Positions 44,197-52,304 of a stretch of DNA of 64,000 nucleotides are shown here, piece after piece (position 1 is the first letter of the stretch; each line of letters opens with the position of its first letter). Below the pieces are notes generated by a model. The model was not told the origin of the DNA. It searched no databases and saw nothing but the letters and a program-made list of their open reading frames with translations. The translations under genes and the position numbers were made by a program. The stretch is from Micromonospora sp. C95 (GTDB taxonomy: Bacteria; Actinomycetota; Actinomycetes; Mycobacteriales; Micromonosporaceae). The stretch is from the NCBI RefSeq assembly GCF_018070465.1, contig NZ_JAGPXT010000014.1, positions 1-64,000 on the forward strand, written 5' to 3'.

Positions 44197-44922
44197 GTGA
44201 CCGGTACGTCGGAGCGGGACGCCACCACGGTCGGGCGGGGCGAGTCACTGGCCGATCTGCTCGGTGGGCGGCGCGGAGCCGTGGACGCCACCGTGCCGCC
44301 GGTCGCGTTCGCGGTGGGCTGGCTGGTGGCCGACCGGTCGGTCCTGGTCGGGGTGGTGGCGGCCCTGGTCGCCGGGGCGGTGGTGGCCGGCTGGCGGTTG
44401 CGCCGTGGTGACCGGCCCCGGTCGGTGCTGGTCGGGCTGCTGGCCGTCTGTGTGGCCGCGCTGGTGGCGGTGCGCACCGGGCGGGCCGAGGACTTCTTCC
44501 TCGTGCAGGTGCTGGCCAATGCCGCAAGCGCGCTGGCCTGGGCGGTGAGCATCATGGTGCGGTGGCCGCTGCTGGGGGTCGTCGTCGGCACCACGCTGGG
44601 CCAGCGCGGACGTTGGCGACGTGACCCGGCGCTGCTGCGGGCGTACGGCCGGGCCAGTTGGGTGTGGACGGGAACCTACCTGCTGCGGGTGGCGGTGTTC
44701 GTGCCGCTGTATCTCGGCGGACACGTGCTCGCCCTGACCGCCGCCCGGGTGGGGCTGACCTGGCCGCTGGTCGCGGCGGCGTTGGCGGTGAGTTGGGCCG
44801 TGCTGCGCCGGTCGCTGCCGGCCGGTCACCCGGGCCTGCGGCACCCGGTGACACCGCGGACCGAGCCGGCCGCGAAGGCGTCGGACGAGGACGCGCCGCA
44901 CGCACCTGGGCTGGGACAATAA
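44197..44922 (+). CDS. DUF3159 membrane protein
   Basis: A 241-aa protein. GTG 44197 is preceded by a strong AAGGAGGGG 5-6 nt upstream. The N-terminal SLADLLGGRRGAVDATVPPV is the DUF3159 signature, followed by about five membrane helices (FAVGWLVADRSVLVGVVAAL, and so on) and a soluble acidic tail. Function of the family is unknown; it is near universal in actinobacteria, often beside an OB-fold or TrkA gene, which is not the case here. A perfect 11-bp hairpin follows the stop directly. Confidence 0.88.
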   Translation: MTGTSERDATTVGRGESLADLLGGRRGAVDATVPPVAFAVGWLVADRSVLVGVVAALVAGAVVAGWRLRRGDRPRSVLVGLLAVCVAALVAVRTGRAEDFFLVQVLANAASALAWAVSIMVRWPLLGVVVGTTLGQRGRWRRDPALLRAYGRASWVWTGTYLLRVAVFVPLYLGGHVLALTAARVGLTWPLVAAALAVSWAVLRRSLPAGHPGLRHPVTPRTEPAAKASDEDAPHAPGLGQ

Positions 44923-44923
44923 G

Positions 44924-44955
44924 GGAGAGGCCGCCACGGGGGGAGCGGCCTCTCC
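44924..44955 (+). terminator. 11-bp stem hairpin, probable terminator
   Basis: GGAGAGGCCGC (44924-44934) pairs perfectly with GCGGCCTCTCC (44945-44955) around a 10-nt loop. It starts 2 nt after the DUF3159 stop. There is no U-tract, as usual in high-GC actinomycetes. Confidence 0.75.
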
Positions 44956-45202
44956 GGTGATGTACGTTACTCCGTCCCGGGCCGGGTTGTGATCCCGGGA
45001 CGGTCACTTTTTTTCGCCATGTGCGCGCCGTGCCCGGCGGCTCGCCCGGTGGTGGGGTGGGCCGACCGCTCCGCTGCGTCGGCCAGAGGGCCGACCCACC
45101 CCGGCCTGACCGTGGGTGTCAGGCCGCCTTCCGGACCTGCCTCTACCCCCGAGGCTCGGCCGGCACCTCCGGGTGGGTCACTGCCCACCCGGAGGAGTTC
45201 GT

Positions 45203-48103
45203 TCAGCCGTTGGGGAACAACTTCCCGTAGTCGGCGTAGGCCATGGCGACGTCCGCCTGGGCCCAGAAGCGGTGGTAACGGAACTCGGGCTCCGGCCCAC
45301 CGTCGAGGTACGCCTGCACCTTCGGCCACGCCGGGTCGTCCTTGTAGAACGACCGGATGTCGAGGAAGCTCTTCCCCGGCGCGATGGCGTCACCGTTGGG
45401 CATCTCACCGGTCCAGCCCGGCGGGATGTACAGGCCCTGCCCGGTGGAGGCGTCGTAGACGTCGTCGAAGCGCTCGTAGTCGCCACGCTTCTCCACCGTC
45501 GAGACACCCTGGTCGTCGCTGTGCGCGTGCAGCGCGTCCAGCAGCCCCTTGGCGGTTTCCTTCGCCTCGGTGTCGCCCGACTTGGCCGCGTACGCGATGA
45601 GGGTGCGGGCGTAGGCGGCGGCGACGCCGACGTCCTGACCCCGGACCGTCACCTCGACGTGCAGGTTGTTGTTCGGCTGCGGGTTGCTCGGGTTCCAGTT
45701 GTTGGGCTGGCCGGTCCACTCCATGTCCGACGGGATGGACCAGTCCTCACCCAGCGTGGTGTGCTCGATCGCCCACGGCACCCACTTGTCGAGCAGCGCC
45801 TTGGCCTGGGCGTTCCCGCTGACCAGGTACAGCTCGGCGATGCGCTGCATCGACCAGGCCTGCATGCCGAACCACCGGTTCGACGGCGGGTCGTTGTAGA
45901 CCGGGTCAACGTCGTAGAACATGCCGTAGAAGGTGGCCGTGCCGGCCGGCGGCTGGCCGTAGTGCCCGCCCCAGCTGTTGGTCGCGCCACCGGCGATGCC
46001 GCCCTCAGCCGACTGGAGCCAGGTGTAGAGCTCCAACTGCCGGTTGAGGCTGTTGGTCCAGTCCGCCGCCGCGTTCGGCGAGCGCGGCTTGAGCTCGTCG
46101 ACGTTTGTCAGCGCCCAGGCCGCGAACGGGTTCTGGTAGCCGAAGTGGCTGTGGCTGGAGCCGATCCGCCAGGACCAGTTCTGGCTGGTCTCGTACGCGC
46201 CGCCCCAGGCGTAGTACCAGGAGAGCAGGTAGTGGGCGGAGGTGCGGCCGGAGCCGGCCGGGCAGGCGCTGGCCCCGACGCAGTTGCCGACCCGCTTGAA
46301 GTACTTGTCGAACAGGGCGTACCGCAGGTAGTCACCCATCTTGGCGGCCTTGGCCACGGTGGCCGCGACGTCGGCTGCCTTGTTCTGCTCCTTGGCCCAG
46401 GTCAGCGCCCAGTAAGCGGCCTGCACGGCGCGCGCGTCGGCGTCCGGCGCGTTGGTGTACTTCCACTGCTTGGCGGGGGCTTGGTCCTCCTCGATGAACA
46501 GGTCCAGGTAGCCGTACTCGCCACCGTGGGCGAAGGTGTCGCAGGACGGCTGCGGCACGGTCTCCCACACCGACTCCTGGGTGCCCCGCTGGAAGGTGTT
46601 GATGTACGCGGGGCGGGTGGTGCCGTCGCCGCAGCGGCCGTAGCCGTAGACGTTGTCGACGTCCAGCAGCCAGTGCATGCCGTAGATGGAGCCGGTGTTG
46701 TAGGTCGACCGAAGCTCCGCGCGCAGCGGGTCCTGGCCGACCGGCACGTTCGAGTCCAGCTGCGACGGGTACTGGCTGGGCAGGTCGTGCTCGGCGGCGT
46801 AGGTGGCGTCACCGGCGGAGCCGGCGGTCGGCTGGTCGGCGTCGGACGGGATGATGTACCGCTCCATCACCGTCCAGGCGTTGTTGAACGGCGTCCAGTT
46901 CTGGGTCACCCGACCGTAGTAGGCCTCCAGCCACAGCCAGAAGCTGAACGCCTCGGAGGTGGTCTCGTGGCCGTGGTCCGGCGCCTCGACGATGAGCGTC
47001 TCGATGGAGTGGTACGGCACGCCCTCCGGGCTGAAGTAGCCCGCGTTCTTGATCTTGTTGTACTGGGTGAGGAAGCGCTGCACGTACTCGTCGTCCCCGC
47101 CGGGCACGTCGTTGTCGATCTCGGTGACGGTCACCGTCGCCGGGGTGTGGCCGGTGGCCGAGGCGGTGACGGTGGCGGTGCCGCCGACGGTGTCCTCGTC
47201 CTCCGCCGCCCGGACGGTCACGTCGACGCCGGTGTTCCAGTTCGACGTGGTCAGCGTCGCCGAGGTCGGCGTGACGGTGACGTCCGTGTCGCCGGTACGC
47301 GCCAGGCTCACCGCGACGTTCGCGGTGGGCGCCCGGCTCAACTTGAGGTTGAACGTCGAGCTGCCGCCCTCGGGGACGGTCACCGCGGTCGGCGTGGCGA
47401 CCAGGGCCGGCGAGGTGGAGGCGGCGACCGTGAACGACCGCTCGGCGATCGCGGACAGACCGCTGTTGTCGTACGCCCGGGCCTGCACGGTGTAGTCACC
47501 GGCGGGCAGGCTCTCCAGGGTGTACGCGTACGGCGCGCTGGTGTCGGTGTTGACCAGCAGCCCGTTGCGGTAGAACTCGACCCGGGCGACGGTGCCGTCC
47601 GGGTCGCTGGCGGTGGCGGTCAGCGGCACGGTGGCCGGGGCCGTGAACGGGCCGGCGGGCACCGACAGGCTGACCGTCGGGGGCTGCTGCGCCGTGCCGC
47701 CGCAGGTGACCCCGTTGACCGAGAACGAGGTCGGCTTCGCGTTGGTGCCGGAGTACGAGCCGTTGAAGCCGATGCTGGTGCTGCCGCCGGCCGGGATGTT
47801 GCCGTTCCAGGACTCGTTGACGGCGGTGACCTGGTTGCCGCTCTGGCTCCACCGGGCCGACCAGCCCTGGGTGACCCGCTGGTTGCCGGGGAAGGCGAAC
47901 CTCAGGGTCCAGCCGTTGATCGCGTCGCCGGTGTTCCGGATGGTGACGTTTGCAGTGAAGCCGTTGCTCCAGTCGTTTGTCGTATAAACCACGTCGCAGG
48001 CCGGTGCGGCCTGTGCGGCGGCGGCGGGGACCGTCGCCCCACCGATCGCCAGCGCCGCGGCGGCGAGCCACGCCAGGCGCCGACGTTTAGCCAGGTTTCT
48101 CAT
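45203..48103 (-). CDS. GH48 exocellulase with CBM2 and Calx-beta-like modules
   Basis: A 966-aa secreted enzyme. Residues 1-33 are a Sec signal (KRRRLAWLAAAALAIGGATV, cleaved near AAPA). CBM2 occupies about 34-135 (surface Trps in DWSNGF, INGWTL, GWSARW; Cys36-Cys133 type bridge). An Ig-like domain (140-230) and a Calx-beta-like domain (233-335, LVATPTAVTVPEGGSSTFNL) precede the GH48 catalytic module (341-966), recognised by HGHETTSEAFSFWLWLEAYY and GYGRCGDGTTRPAYINTFQR. It releases cellobiose processively from cellulose. ATG 48103 has GAGGAGAC upstream. Two CebR-type boxes lie 254 and 366 bp upstream, so cellobiose induction is likely. Confidence 0.96.
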   Translation of the reverse strand: MRNLAKRRRLAWLAAAALAIGGATVPAAAAQAAPACDVVYTTNDWSNGFTANVTIRNTGDAINGWTLRFAFPGNQRVTQGWSARWSQSGNQVTAVNESWNGNIPAGGSTSIGFNGSYSGTNAKPTSFSVNGVTCGGTAQQPPTVSLSVPAGPFTAPATVPLTATASDPDGTVARVEFYRNGLLVNTDTSAPYAYTLESLPAGDYTVQARAYDNSGLSAIAERSFTVAASTSPALVATPTAVTVPEGGSSTFNLKLSRAPTANVAVSLARTGDTDVTVTPTSATLTTSNWNTGVDVTVRAAEDEDTVGGTATVTASATGHTPATVTVTEIDNDVPGGDDEYVQRFLTQYNKIKNAGYFSPEGVPYHSIETLIVEAPDHGHETTSEAFSFWLWLEAYYGRVTQNWTPFNNAWTVMERYIIPSDADQPTAGSAGDATYAAEHDLPSQYPSQLDSNVPVGQDPLRAELRSTYNTGSIYGMHWLLDVDNVYGYGRCGDGTTRPAYINTFQRGTQESVWETVPQPSCDTFAHGGEYGYLDLFIEEDQAPAKQWKYTNAPDADARAVQAAYWALTWAKEQNKAADVAATVAKAAKMGDYLRYALFDKYFKRVGNCVGASACPAGSGRTSAHYLLSWYYAWGGAYETSQNWSWRIGSSHSHFGYQNPFAAWALTNVDELKPRSPNAAADWTNSLNRQLELYTWLQSAEGGIAGGATNSWGGHYGQPPAGTATFYGMFYDVDPVYNDPPSNRWFGMQAWSMQRIAELYLVSGNAQAKALLDKWVPWAIEHTTLGEDWSIPSDMEWTGQPNNWNPSNPQPNNNLHVEVTVRGQDVGVAAAYARTLIAYAAKSGDTEAKETAKGLLDALHAHSDDQGVSTVEKRGDYERFDDVYDASTGQGLYIPPGWTGEMPNGDAIAPGKSFLDIRSFYKDDPAWPKVQAYLDGGPEPEFRYHRFWAQADVAMAYADYGKLFPNG

Positions 48104-48356
48104 CTGCGCGGTGTCTCCTCGGACCAGGCCGGTGGCTGATGGCGCCCCGGCGGTGACACCTCGGGGACGACAGGTCCGCCGAGGCGTCAGTGGATGGTGG
48201 TCGCTGCGGCCCGGGTGGGGCCGGCGCGGCGGGGCGCCGTGTGGGACGGCAGCTGCTCCCGCTGCTGGCAGGACGCCGTACCGGACGAGCCGGAAGCCCT
48301 CGGCGACCCGCGCTCACGCGTACCTTGGCTCCGCGCGGTCGATCGACAGTGTGCCA

Positions 48357-48370
48357 TGGAAGCGCTCCCA
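48357..48370. promoter_or_regulatory. CebR-type operator
   Basis: TGGAAGCGCTCCCA differs at one position from the 14-bp CebR palindrome TGGGAGCGCTCCCA. It lies upstream of the GH48 gene. CebR is a LacI-type repressor released by cellobiose in actinomycetes. Confidence 0.85.
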
Positions 48371-48468
48371 ACGCCAGCAAGAGAACTTCCGGAAACACTG
48401 AGTTGTTTCGATCTCGTTTTGGGGCTTTCACAAAGCCGTGACGGGCGTTACAGTCGCAGCAACGTCGA

Positions 48469-48482
48469 TGGGAGCGCTTCCA
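48469..48482. promoter_or_regulatory. second CebR-type operator
   Basis: TGGGAGCGCTTCCA, again one mismatch from consensus, 99 bp after the first box. Two sites this close could allow looping or could serve opposite promoters. Confidence 0.82.
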
Positions 48483-49021
48483 TCGACAGAGTTCCACCCG
48501 GAATATCGCCCGGTGTCGTGCCCACGGCTCCGGGGAACAGACCACAGGCCGACGGCGGGCCAGCCCGGACACCGCCGTCAGCCGTCACCCCACCACAGTG
48601 GAGGGAGGTGGATCCTCAGCCACTCGCGTGGCCCGGCTCCCGCGCGACACGCACAACTGGGACGCCAATCCGAACGTGCGTGTACCGCAACACGGTGGGG
48701 ACGGGGGTTGCCCTCCCCCGTCCCCACACTAAACCCCCGTTCACGATGGGAAAAGAGGCCGACGGGTCAGACGCGCACCACCCGCGCGCCCCGCACGGCA
48801 GTCGACCCGCCCGCCGACCGCCATCCGCGACGCCCCGCCGACCGCCCGGGCGCGCACCACCGGTCCGCCCGCGGCACTCGGCGCAACCCGGTCCCGCCGC
48901 ACCAGCTGCCCGTCCGGCACAGCGCCCCTCCCCACCCCACGTCATCCCGCCACCGAGGCCGTCCGCCCCACCCCTCGTGACGACTCGGCCCGGCGGGGAC
49001 CGCCTACCCTCTACCCTTTGT
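48483..49021. other. non-coding stretch between CebR boxes
   Basis: No credible gene is seen. Frames here are Pro/Arg/His-rich on one strand and Gly/Arg-rich on the other. The stretch holds one strong hairpin (48695-48727) and otherwise looks like plain intergenic DNA. Confidence 0.4.
48695..48727. terminator. 13-bp perfect hairpin in the cellulase intergenic region
   Basis: GTGGGGACGGGGG (48695-48707) and CCCCCGTCCCCAC (48715-48727) pair perfectly around TTGCCCT. It has the strength of a terminator although no gene ends nearby. It may end a short transcript starting near the second CebR box. Confidence 0.6.
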
Positions 49022-49035
49022 TGGGAGCGCTCCCG
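49022..49035. promoter_or_regulatory. third CebR-type operator, in front of the GH1 gene
   Basis: TGGGAGCGCTCCCG matches the CebR consensus except the last base and is 36 bp upstream of the beta-glucosidase ATG, in the core-promoter position. Confidence 0.88.
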
Positions 49036-49071
49036 GTCGTAGGCGGTCGTCCCCATCCACGAGGAGAACCC

Positions 49072-50565
49072 ATGTCGATACTCACCAGGCGGCACCTGCT
49101 GCGCCGCGCGGCGCTCTCCGCCACCGCCGCCACCCCGGTCAGCGCCGTGCTCGGCACCACGGCCGCGGCCGTCACCGCCACCGGCCTGGCCGGCTGCCAG
49201 CCGGGCGATCCGGCCGACCACCCGGTCACCGAGTCGTCCCCGGCCACCCGGCGCTCCTTCCCACCCGACTTCGGTTGGGGTGCCGCGACCTCCGCGTACC
49301 AGATTGAGGGTGCCGCCAAGGAGGACGGCCGCGGCGAATCGATCTGGGACACGTTCAGCCACACCCCCGGACGTACCCGCAACGGCGACACCGGCGACGT
49401 GGCAGCCGACCACTACCACCGCTATGCCGAAGACCTCGATCTGATGCGCGACCTGGGGCTGCGCAGCTACCGGTTCTCCATCTCCTGGCCGCGCATCCAG
49501 CCCGACGGAACCGGCGCCGCGAACCAACGCGGCCTCGACTTCTACCGTCGCCTCGTCGATGGCCTGCACGAACGCGGGATCGCCCCGATGGCCACGCTGT
49601 TTCACTGGGACCTGCCCCAGAGCCTGCAGGACACCGGCGGCTGGGAGAACCGCGACGTCGCCAACCGCTTCGCCGACTACGCCTCGATCGTCTTCGACGC
49701 CCTCGGCGACCGGGTGCCGGTCTGGCTGACCATAAACGAGCCGAAAACGGTGGTGCAGAACGGTTACCTCTTCGGCCACCACGCCCCCGGCCGGCAGGAC
49801 CCGGACGCGGCGTACCTGGTCGCTCACCACCTCCAACTCGCCCACGGCCTCGCCGTCCGCGCCCTACGCGCCACCGGCGGAAAGAGCCGCATCGGGCCCG
49901 CCTTCAACCTGCACCCCTGCTATCCCGCCGACGACTCAGCGGCCGCCACCGAGGCCACCCGCCTCTTCGACGGCTACGAGAACCGCCTGTACCTCGACTC
50001 CGCGTTGACCGGCAGCTACCCGACCGACGTGCTGGCCGACCTCGGGCCCGGCAGCCGGATGGTCCGCGGCATCCGCGACGGCGACCTGGAGATCATCTCC
50101 AGCCCGATCGACCTGCTCGCCGTGCAGTACTACACCCCGATCTACGTCACCGCGTCCGGCGGCACGGAACGCCGCTGGCCCACCTCGGAGGCGGAGTGGC
50201 AGCAGATCTACCCGGACGGGATGTACGACATCCTGACCCGGGTCACCCGCGACTACGGGCCCATCCCCCTCACCGTCACCGAGAACGGCCTGCCCACCCC
50301 CGACGAACTCAGCGCCGACGGCACCGTCGAGGACGACGGCCGCGTCACGTTCCTCCGCGACCACCTGACCGCCGCCCACCGCGCCATCGCCGAAGGCGTG
50401 CCGCTGGAGAGCTTCCACGTCTGGTCCCTGCTCGACAACTTCGAGTGGGCCGAGGGCTACGAACAGCGCTGGGGGTTGGTCTACGTCGACTACCCCACCC
50501 AGCGTCGGGTGTTCAAGCGCAGCGCCCACTGGTACCGCCAGGTCATCGCGGACAACGCGGTCTGA
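49072..50565 (+). CDS. GH1 beta-glucosidase with Tat lipoprotein signal
   Basis: A 497-aa protein from ATG 49072 (SD GAGGAGA 5-6 nt upstream). The first 45 residues carry a twin-Arg motif (RRHLLRRAAL) and a lipobox LAGC, so it is probably exported folded and lipid-anchored. The GH1 barrel follows: FGWGAATSAYQIEGA, LFHWDLPQSL, the acid/base Glu in LTINEPKT, and the nucleophile Glu in LTVTENGLP. WSLLDNFEWAEGY lies at the end. It hydrolyses cellobiose and related beta-glucosides. Most CebR-controlled GH1 enzymes (BglC) are cytoplasmic, so a surface-bound form is notable. It complements the GH48 cellulase encoded divergently. Confidence 0.93.
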   Translation: MSILTRRHLLRRAALSATAATPVSAVLGTTAAAVTATGLAGCQPGDPADHPVTESSPATRRSFPPDFGWGAATSAYQIEGAAKEDGRGESIWDTFSHTPGRTRNGDTGDVAADHYHRYAEDLDLMRDLGLRSYRFSISWPRIQPDGTGAANQRGLDFYRRLVDGLHERGIAPMATLFHWDLPQSLQDTGGWENRDVANRFADYASIVFDALGDRVPVWLTINEPKTVVQNGYLFGHHAPGRQDPDAAYLVAHHLQLAHGLAVRALRATGGKSRIGPAFNLHPCYPADDSAAATEATRLFDGYENRLYLDSALTGSYPTDVLADLGPGSRMVRGIRDGDLEIISSPIDLLAVQYYTPIYVTASGGTERRWPTSEAEWQQIYPDGMYDILTRVTRDYGPIPLTVTENGLPTPDELSADGTVEDDGRVTFLRDHLTAAHRAIAEGVPLESFHVWSLLDNFEWAEGYEQRWGLVYVDYPTQRRVFKRSAHWYRQVIADNAV

Positions 50566-50625
50566 CCCCCTCTGCTCGGCGGCGGCCCGGAGCCGGGCCG
50601 CCGCCGAGGCACGTACGATCCCCGC

Positions 50626-51852
50626 ATGCGTGATCGCAACCGTCTGGGCCGGCCGTTCTGGACCTTCTGGAGCGCCGCCGCGCTGGCCAACCTCGGCGAC
50701 GGCATCCGGGTGGCCGCCTTCCCGCTGCTGGCCGCCGCACTCACCGACGACCCACTGGCCGTCGGTGCCGTCGCCGCCGCCCAGTTCCTGCCGTGGCTCG
50801 TCTCCGGGCTACTCGCCGGCACCCTCGCCGACCGCCGAGGGGCCCGCACGCTGCTCGCCGCCGCCGACACCGGCCGCGTCGTCGTGCTGGCCGCACTGGC
50901 CACCACGGTCGCCCTGGGCTGGGCCACCATCGCGCTCGTCGTCGCCGCCGCGTTCCTGCTCGGCGTCGGCGAGACCATCCGGGACACCGCCGCCCAGACC
51001 GCCGTACCCAGACTCGTCCCCGACGCTCAACTGGAGAAGGCCAACGGGCGCCTGGTCGCCGGGGAGATCGTCGGCAACGAGTTCGTCGGTCCACCGGTGG
51101 GCGCCCTGCTGTTCGTGCTGGGTGCCGCCATCCCGTTCGCCGTCAACGGGGCCACCCTGGCCCTGGCGGTGATGCTCGTCCTCTCCCTGCCGCTGACCCT
51201 GGCGCACCGGGCCACCCCGGACGCCGCCGACGACACCCCGCCGGCCGCCGACGGCGGCGTCCTGGCCGGCCTGCGCTGGCTCGTCCGCCAGCCGATGATG
51301 CGCACCCTGGTGCTCGTCACCGCCGCCGTGGCCGCCGCGGACACCGCCTGGTTCGCGATCTTCGTGCTCTACGCCCGCGACGCCCTCGGCCTCGGCGCGT
51401 TCGGTTTCGGCCTGCTGCTGGCCACCGGCGCGGCCGGTGGCCTGATCGGCTCGTTCGCCGCCGACCGGCTGGTCGCCCGCTTCCAGCACCGGGCCGTGTT
51501 GACCTGCTCCATGGCCGTCACCGCCGGCGTACCGGTGCTGCTGGCCGTCGTCGGGCACCGCGCCGTCGCGGTGGTCGTGGTGGTCACCACCAGCGCCGCC
51601 TTCGCCGTGCTCAACGTCGCCGCGCTGTCGGTACGCCAACGGCTGGTGCCGGGCGGGCTGCTCGGTCGGGTCGTCGCCGCCTCCCGCCTGGTCACCTACA
51701 GCTGCACCGCGCTGGGTGCGCTGGCCGGTGGCGCGCTGGCCGCCCGAGCCGGCATCGAGGCGCCGTTCCTGTTCAGCGGCGTCGTCGCCGTGGCCGCCAC
51801 CGTCGCCTGGTGGCTCGCCTCCCGCCCCACCACCGCGCCCGGCCTGCGGTAA
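50626..51852 (+). CDS. MFS transporter (EntS-like exporter)
   Basis: A 408-aa protein with 12 predicted helices. An N-terminal RPFWTFWSAAALANLGDGI is the usual opening of the MFS_3/EntS-type exporters of actinobacteria, and motif A-like LAGTLADRRGAR lies between helices 2 and 3. A second LIGSFAADRLVARF lies between helices 8 and 9. The substrate cannot be told; relatives export siderophores, drugs or sugars. It starts 60 bp after the GH1 gene but no operon link is evident, and no CebR box precedes it. Confidence 0.88.
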   Translation: MRDRNRLGRPFWTFWSAAALANLGDGIRVAAFPLLAAALTDDPLAVGAVAAAQFLPWLVSGLLAGTLADRRGARTLLAAADTGRVVVLAALATTVALGWATIALVVAAAFLLGVGETIRDTAAQTAVPRLVPDAQLEKANGRLVAGEIVGNEFVGPPVGALLFVLGAAIPFAVNGATLALAVMLVLSLPLTLAHRATPDAADDTPPAADGGVLAGLRWLVRQPMMRTLVLVTAAVAAADTAWFAIFVLYARDALGLGAFGFGLLLATGAAGGLIGSFAADRLVARFQHRAVLTCSMAVTAGVPVLLAVVGHRAVAVVVVVTTSAAFAVLNVAALSVRQRLVPGGLLGRVVAASRLVTYSCTALGALAGGALAARAGIEAPFLFSGVVAVAATVAWWLASRPTTAPGLR

Positions 51853-51881
51853 ACGCATCGTCAGCCGGCCGCCCCGCCGGT

Positions 51882-52304
51882 TCAGCGGGGCAGCGCCTGC
51901 TGAAGTTCGGCGCGCAGGGCCGGGGTCAGCATCTCGCCGGCCTGCTTGGCCAGCCGGGCCATCTCGTAGCCCACCACGCCGATGTCGGCGTCCGCCGCCG
52001 CCAGGGTGGCCAGGATCGAGCCGTCGCGCACCTGCATGACCAGGAAGTAGCCCCGACCCATCTCCACCACGGTCTGCTTGACCACGTCACCGTCGAACAT
52101 CTGGGCGGCGCCGGCGGTGATGCTCATCAGTCCCGAGGTCACCGCGGCCAGCTTGTCGGCGTGGTCCCGCGGCAGATGGTCGGATATCGCGACCAGCAGG
52201 CCGTCGGAGGAGACCACCACCGCGTGTGCCACCCCGGGCACCCGCTCCGCGAACGCGCTGACCAGCCAGCTCAGGTCGCGAGCCTCCTGCGACAACGTCG
52301 TCAC
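51882..52304 (-). CDS. roadblock/LC7 domain protein (CvnB-like)
   Basis: A 140-aa protein from GTG 52304, overlapping the upstream kinase stop by 4 nt. The roadblock fold is recognisable: LSWLVSAFAERVPGVAHAVV, SSDGLLVAISDHL, LAAVTSGLMSITAGAAQMFD, YFLVMQVRDGSILATLAAAD and DIGVVGYEMARLAKQAG. In conservons such proteins link a sensor kinase to a Ras-like GTPase. Here no GTPase or DUF742 gene follows. The longer ATG start at 52325 would lie deeper in the kinase gene. Confidence 0.9.
   Translation of the reverse strand: MTTLSQEARDLSWLVSAFAERVPGVAHAVVVSSDGLLVAISDHLPRDHADKLAAVTSGLMSITAGAAQMFDGDVVKQTVVEMGRGYFLVMQVRDGSILATLAAADADIGVVGYEMARLAKQAGEMLTPALRAELQQALPR

Noticed and set aside
44989..45600. 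Plus-strand frames after the DUF3159 terminator
   Set aside because: Arg/Ser/Pro-rich with no family; antisense to the end of the GH48 gene.
45116..48139. A 1007-codon open frame on the plus strand
   Set aside because: It is the antisense shadow of the GH48 gene; its residues are Val/Gly/Arg/Asp-rich without any domain, while the reverse strand carries a full signal-CBM2-GH48 protein.
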